A DNA stretch of 6,428 nt from Gammaproteobacteria bacterium (GTDB lineage Bacteria; Pseudomonadota; Gammaproteobacteria; Pseudomonadales; Pseudomonadaceae). Position 1 is the stretch's first letter, and each line of letters begins with the position of its first letter. Both the position numbers and the translations under genes were made by a program. The notes beneath the pieces are model-generated. The model saw only the letters and a list, made by a program, of their open reading frames with translations, did no database searches and was not told the DNA's origin. The stretch spans positions 1 to 6,428 of the forward strand of contig JAAYHO010000375.1 in NCBI GenBank assembly GCA_012735335.1, written 5' to 3'. Positions 5,470 to 6,428 of this stretch are shown piece after piece.

Positions 5470-6428
5470 ATGAGCGAGCTTCCTGTACAGGCGGTGCTGG
5501 CCGAGCTGGATCAGCAACTGGCCAGCCATCCCGGTGTGGTGCTGCAGGCACCGCCCGGTGCCGGCAAGACCACCCTGGTGCCATTGGCACTGCTGCGCAG
5601 TGACTGGCTGGCCGGGCAGAAGATCATCCTGCTGGAGCCGCGCCGACTGGCCGCCCGGGCCGCTGCCGAACGGCTGGCGCAACTGCTCGGCGAGTCGGTG
5701 GGGCAGACCGTCGGCTACCGTATCCGTCTGGAAACCCGCATCAGCGCGGCCACCCGCATCGAGGTGGTGACCGAGGGCATATTGCAGCGCCTGCTGCAGG
5801 CCGATCCGGAGCTGCCCGGCGTCGGGCTGGTGATCTTCGACGAATTTCACGAACGCAGTCTGGATGCGGATCTGGGCCTGGCCCTTTGTCTGCAGACTCA
5901 GCAGTACCTGCGTGATGACAGCAACCCGCTGAAGCTGCTGGTGATGTCCGCCACCCTGGACGCTGCCGCAGTAAGTCGCCTGCTGGAGGATGCACCGCTG
6001 GTGACCAGCGAGGGCCGCCAGTATCCGGTGCAGATCCAGCATGGTGCGCCGCTGGCACCCGGCCAGCCGATCGAGCCGCCGCTGGAGCAACTGGTGCTGC
6101 AGTCGCTGGCCACCGATAGCGGCAGCCTGCTGGTATTTCTGCCCGGTGCGGCGGAGATCCGTCGGCTGCAGGCCCGGCTGGAACAGACGTTGGCCGATCA
6201 GCCAGAGGTGGATATTGCTCCGCTGTATGGCGAACTGGACTTTGCCGCCCAGCGCCAGGCCATTGCCCCGGCCGCACCCGGGCGGCGCAAGGTGGTGCTG
6301 GCCACACCGATTGCCGAGACAAGTCTGACCATCGAGGGAGTGCGGGTGGTGATCGACTCCGGCCTGTGCCGCGAACCGGCCTTCGATCTGGTCTCCGGCA
6401 TGACCCGATTGCACACCCGGCGCATCTC
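5470..6428 (+). CDS. hrpB: ATP-dependent helicase HrpB, 3' end outside window
   Basis: DEAH/DEAH-like superfamily 2 helicase of the HrpB branch; its physiological role is poorly defined. The window holds 319 full codons of a protein usually a little over 800 residues. Motifs in order: Walker A APPGAGKTT (27-35); motif Ia LLEPRRLAAR (54-63); YRIRLETRIS and VVTEGILQR (99-107); motif II DEFHERSLDADL (124-135), where DEFH in place of DEAH is typical of HrpB; motif III MSATLD (159-164); LLVFLPGAAEI, the start of RecA domain 2 (220-230); and motif V LATPIAETSLTIEG (277-290). Motif VI (QRAGRAGR) lies beyond the edge. In motif V the usual Asn of ATNIAETS is Pro280. The ATG at 5470 gives MSELPV, close to E. 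coli HrpB. A GTG two codons upstream (5464) is possible, and a TGA at 5461-5463 excludes longer forms. The Shine-Dalgarno is weak (GTGAG, 5460-5464). The gene diverges from the lipoprotein gene over a 112-bp promoter region. Confidence 0.96.
   Translation, partial: MSELPVQAVLAELDQQLASHPGVVLQAPPGAGKTTLVPLALLRSDWLAGQKIILLEPRRLAARAAAERLAQLLGESVGQTVGYRIRLETRISAATRIEVVTEGILQRLLQADPELPGVGLVIFDEFHERSLDADLGLALCLQTQQYLRDDSNPLKLLVMSATLDAAAVSRLLEDAPLVTSEGRQYPVQIQHGAPLAPGQPIEPPLEQLVLQSLATDSGSLLVFLPGAAEIRRLQARLEQTLADQPEVDIAPLYGELDFAAQRQAIAPAAPGRRKVVLATPIAETSLTIEGVRVVIDSGLCREPAFDLVSGMTRLHTRRI

Noticed and set aside
5398..6414. A 338-codon minus-strand open frame opposite hrpB
   Set aside because: It covers the hrpB helicase motifs in antisense and translates to a Gln/Gly/His-rich sequence with no family features.

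Overview
The window looks like ordinary core chromosome of a GC-rich gammaproteobacterium, most probably Pseudomonas sensu lato (Pseudomonas or a close relative such as Halopseudomonas). The evidence is the protein sequences (HemL, ThiE, ThiD, RluE, an Lrp/AsnC regulator, a YiiP/FieF-type transporter, HrpB) and their order. From memory only, P. aeruginosa PAO1 has a similar order from hrpB through a CDF transporter and an Lrp-type regulator to thiD-thiE-hemL. I see no insertion sequence, phage gene, tRNA, rRNA, CRISPR array or plasmid function.

Layout. Everything from 1 to 5357 is on the minus strand. In the direction of transcription the units are: (a) a lipoprotein gene (start 5357) overlapping a CDF metal-efflux gene by one base (5357 to 4063); (b) a 316-bp gap (3747-4062) with a hairpin, an AT-rich operator-like region and a short plus-strand open frame; (c) an Lrp/AsnC regulator, a 67-residue two-helix membrane protein (probably DUF2788) and the 23S rRNA pseudouridine synthase RluE, with gaps of 25 and 13 bp (3746 to 2395); (d) a 129-bp gap with an extended -10 promoter, then thiD, thiE and hemL (2265 to the left edge), where thiD and thiE overlap by 4 bp and thiE and hemL are 11 bp apart. 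On the plus strand, hrpB starts at 5470, diverges from the lipoprotein gene and runs off the right edge. hemL runs off the left edge.

Functions. ThiD makes HMP pyrophosphate and ThiE joins it to the thiazole phosphate to give thiamine phosphate. HemL makes 5-aminolevulinate for tetrapyrroles. The CDF protein should export divalent metal (Zn, Fe or Cd) from the cytoplasm, and its lipoprotein neighbour is translationally coupled to it but of unknown function. The Lrp-type protein is a local or global regulator probably sensing an amino acid. RluE modifies 23S rRNA. HrpB is a DEAH-type helicase.

I did not find a clear new system. The places most worth a second look are the 3747-4062 gap (possible short plus-strand transcript and an Lrp operator) and the uncharacterised lipoprotein tied to the metal exporter.
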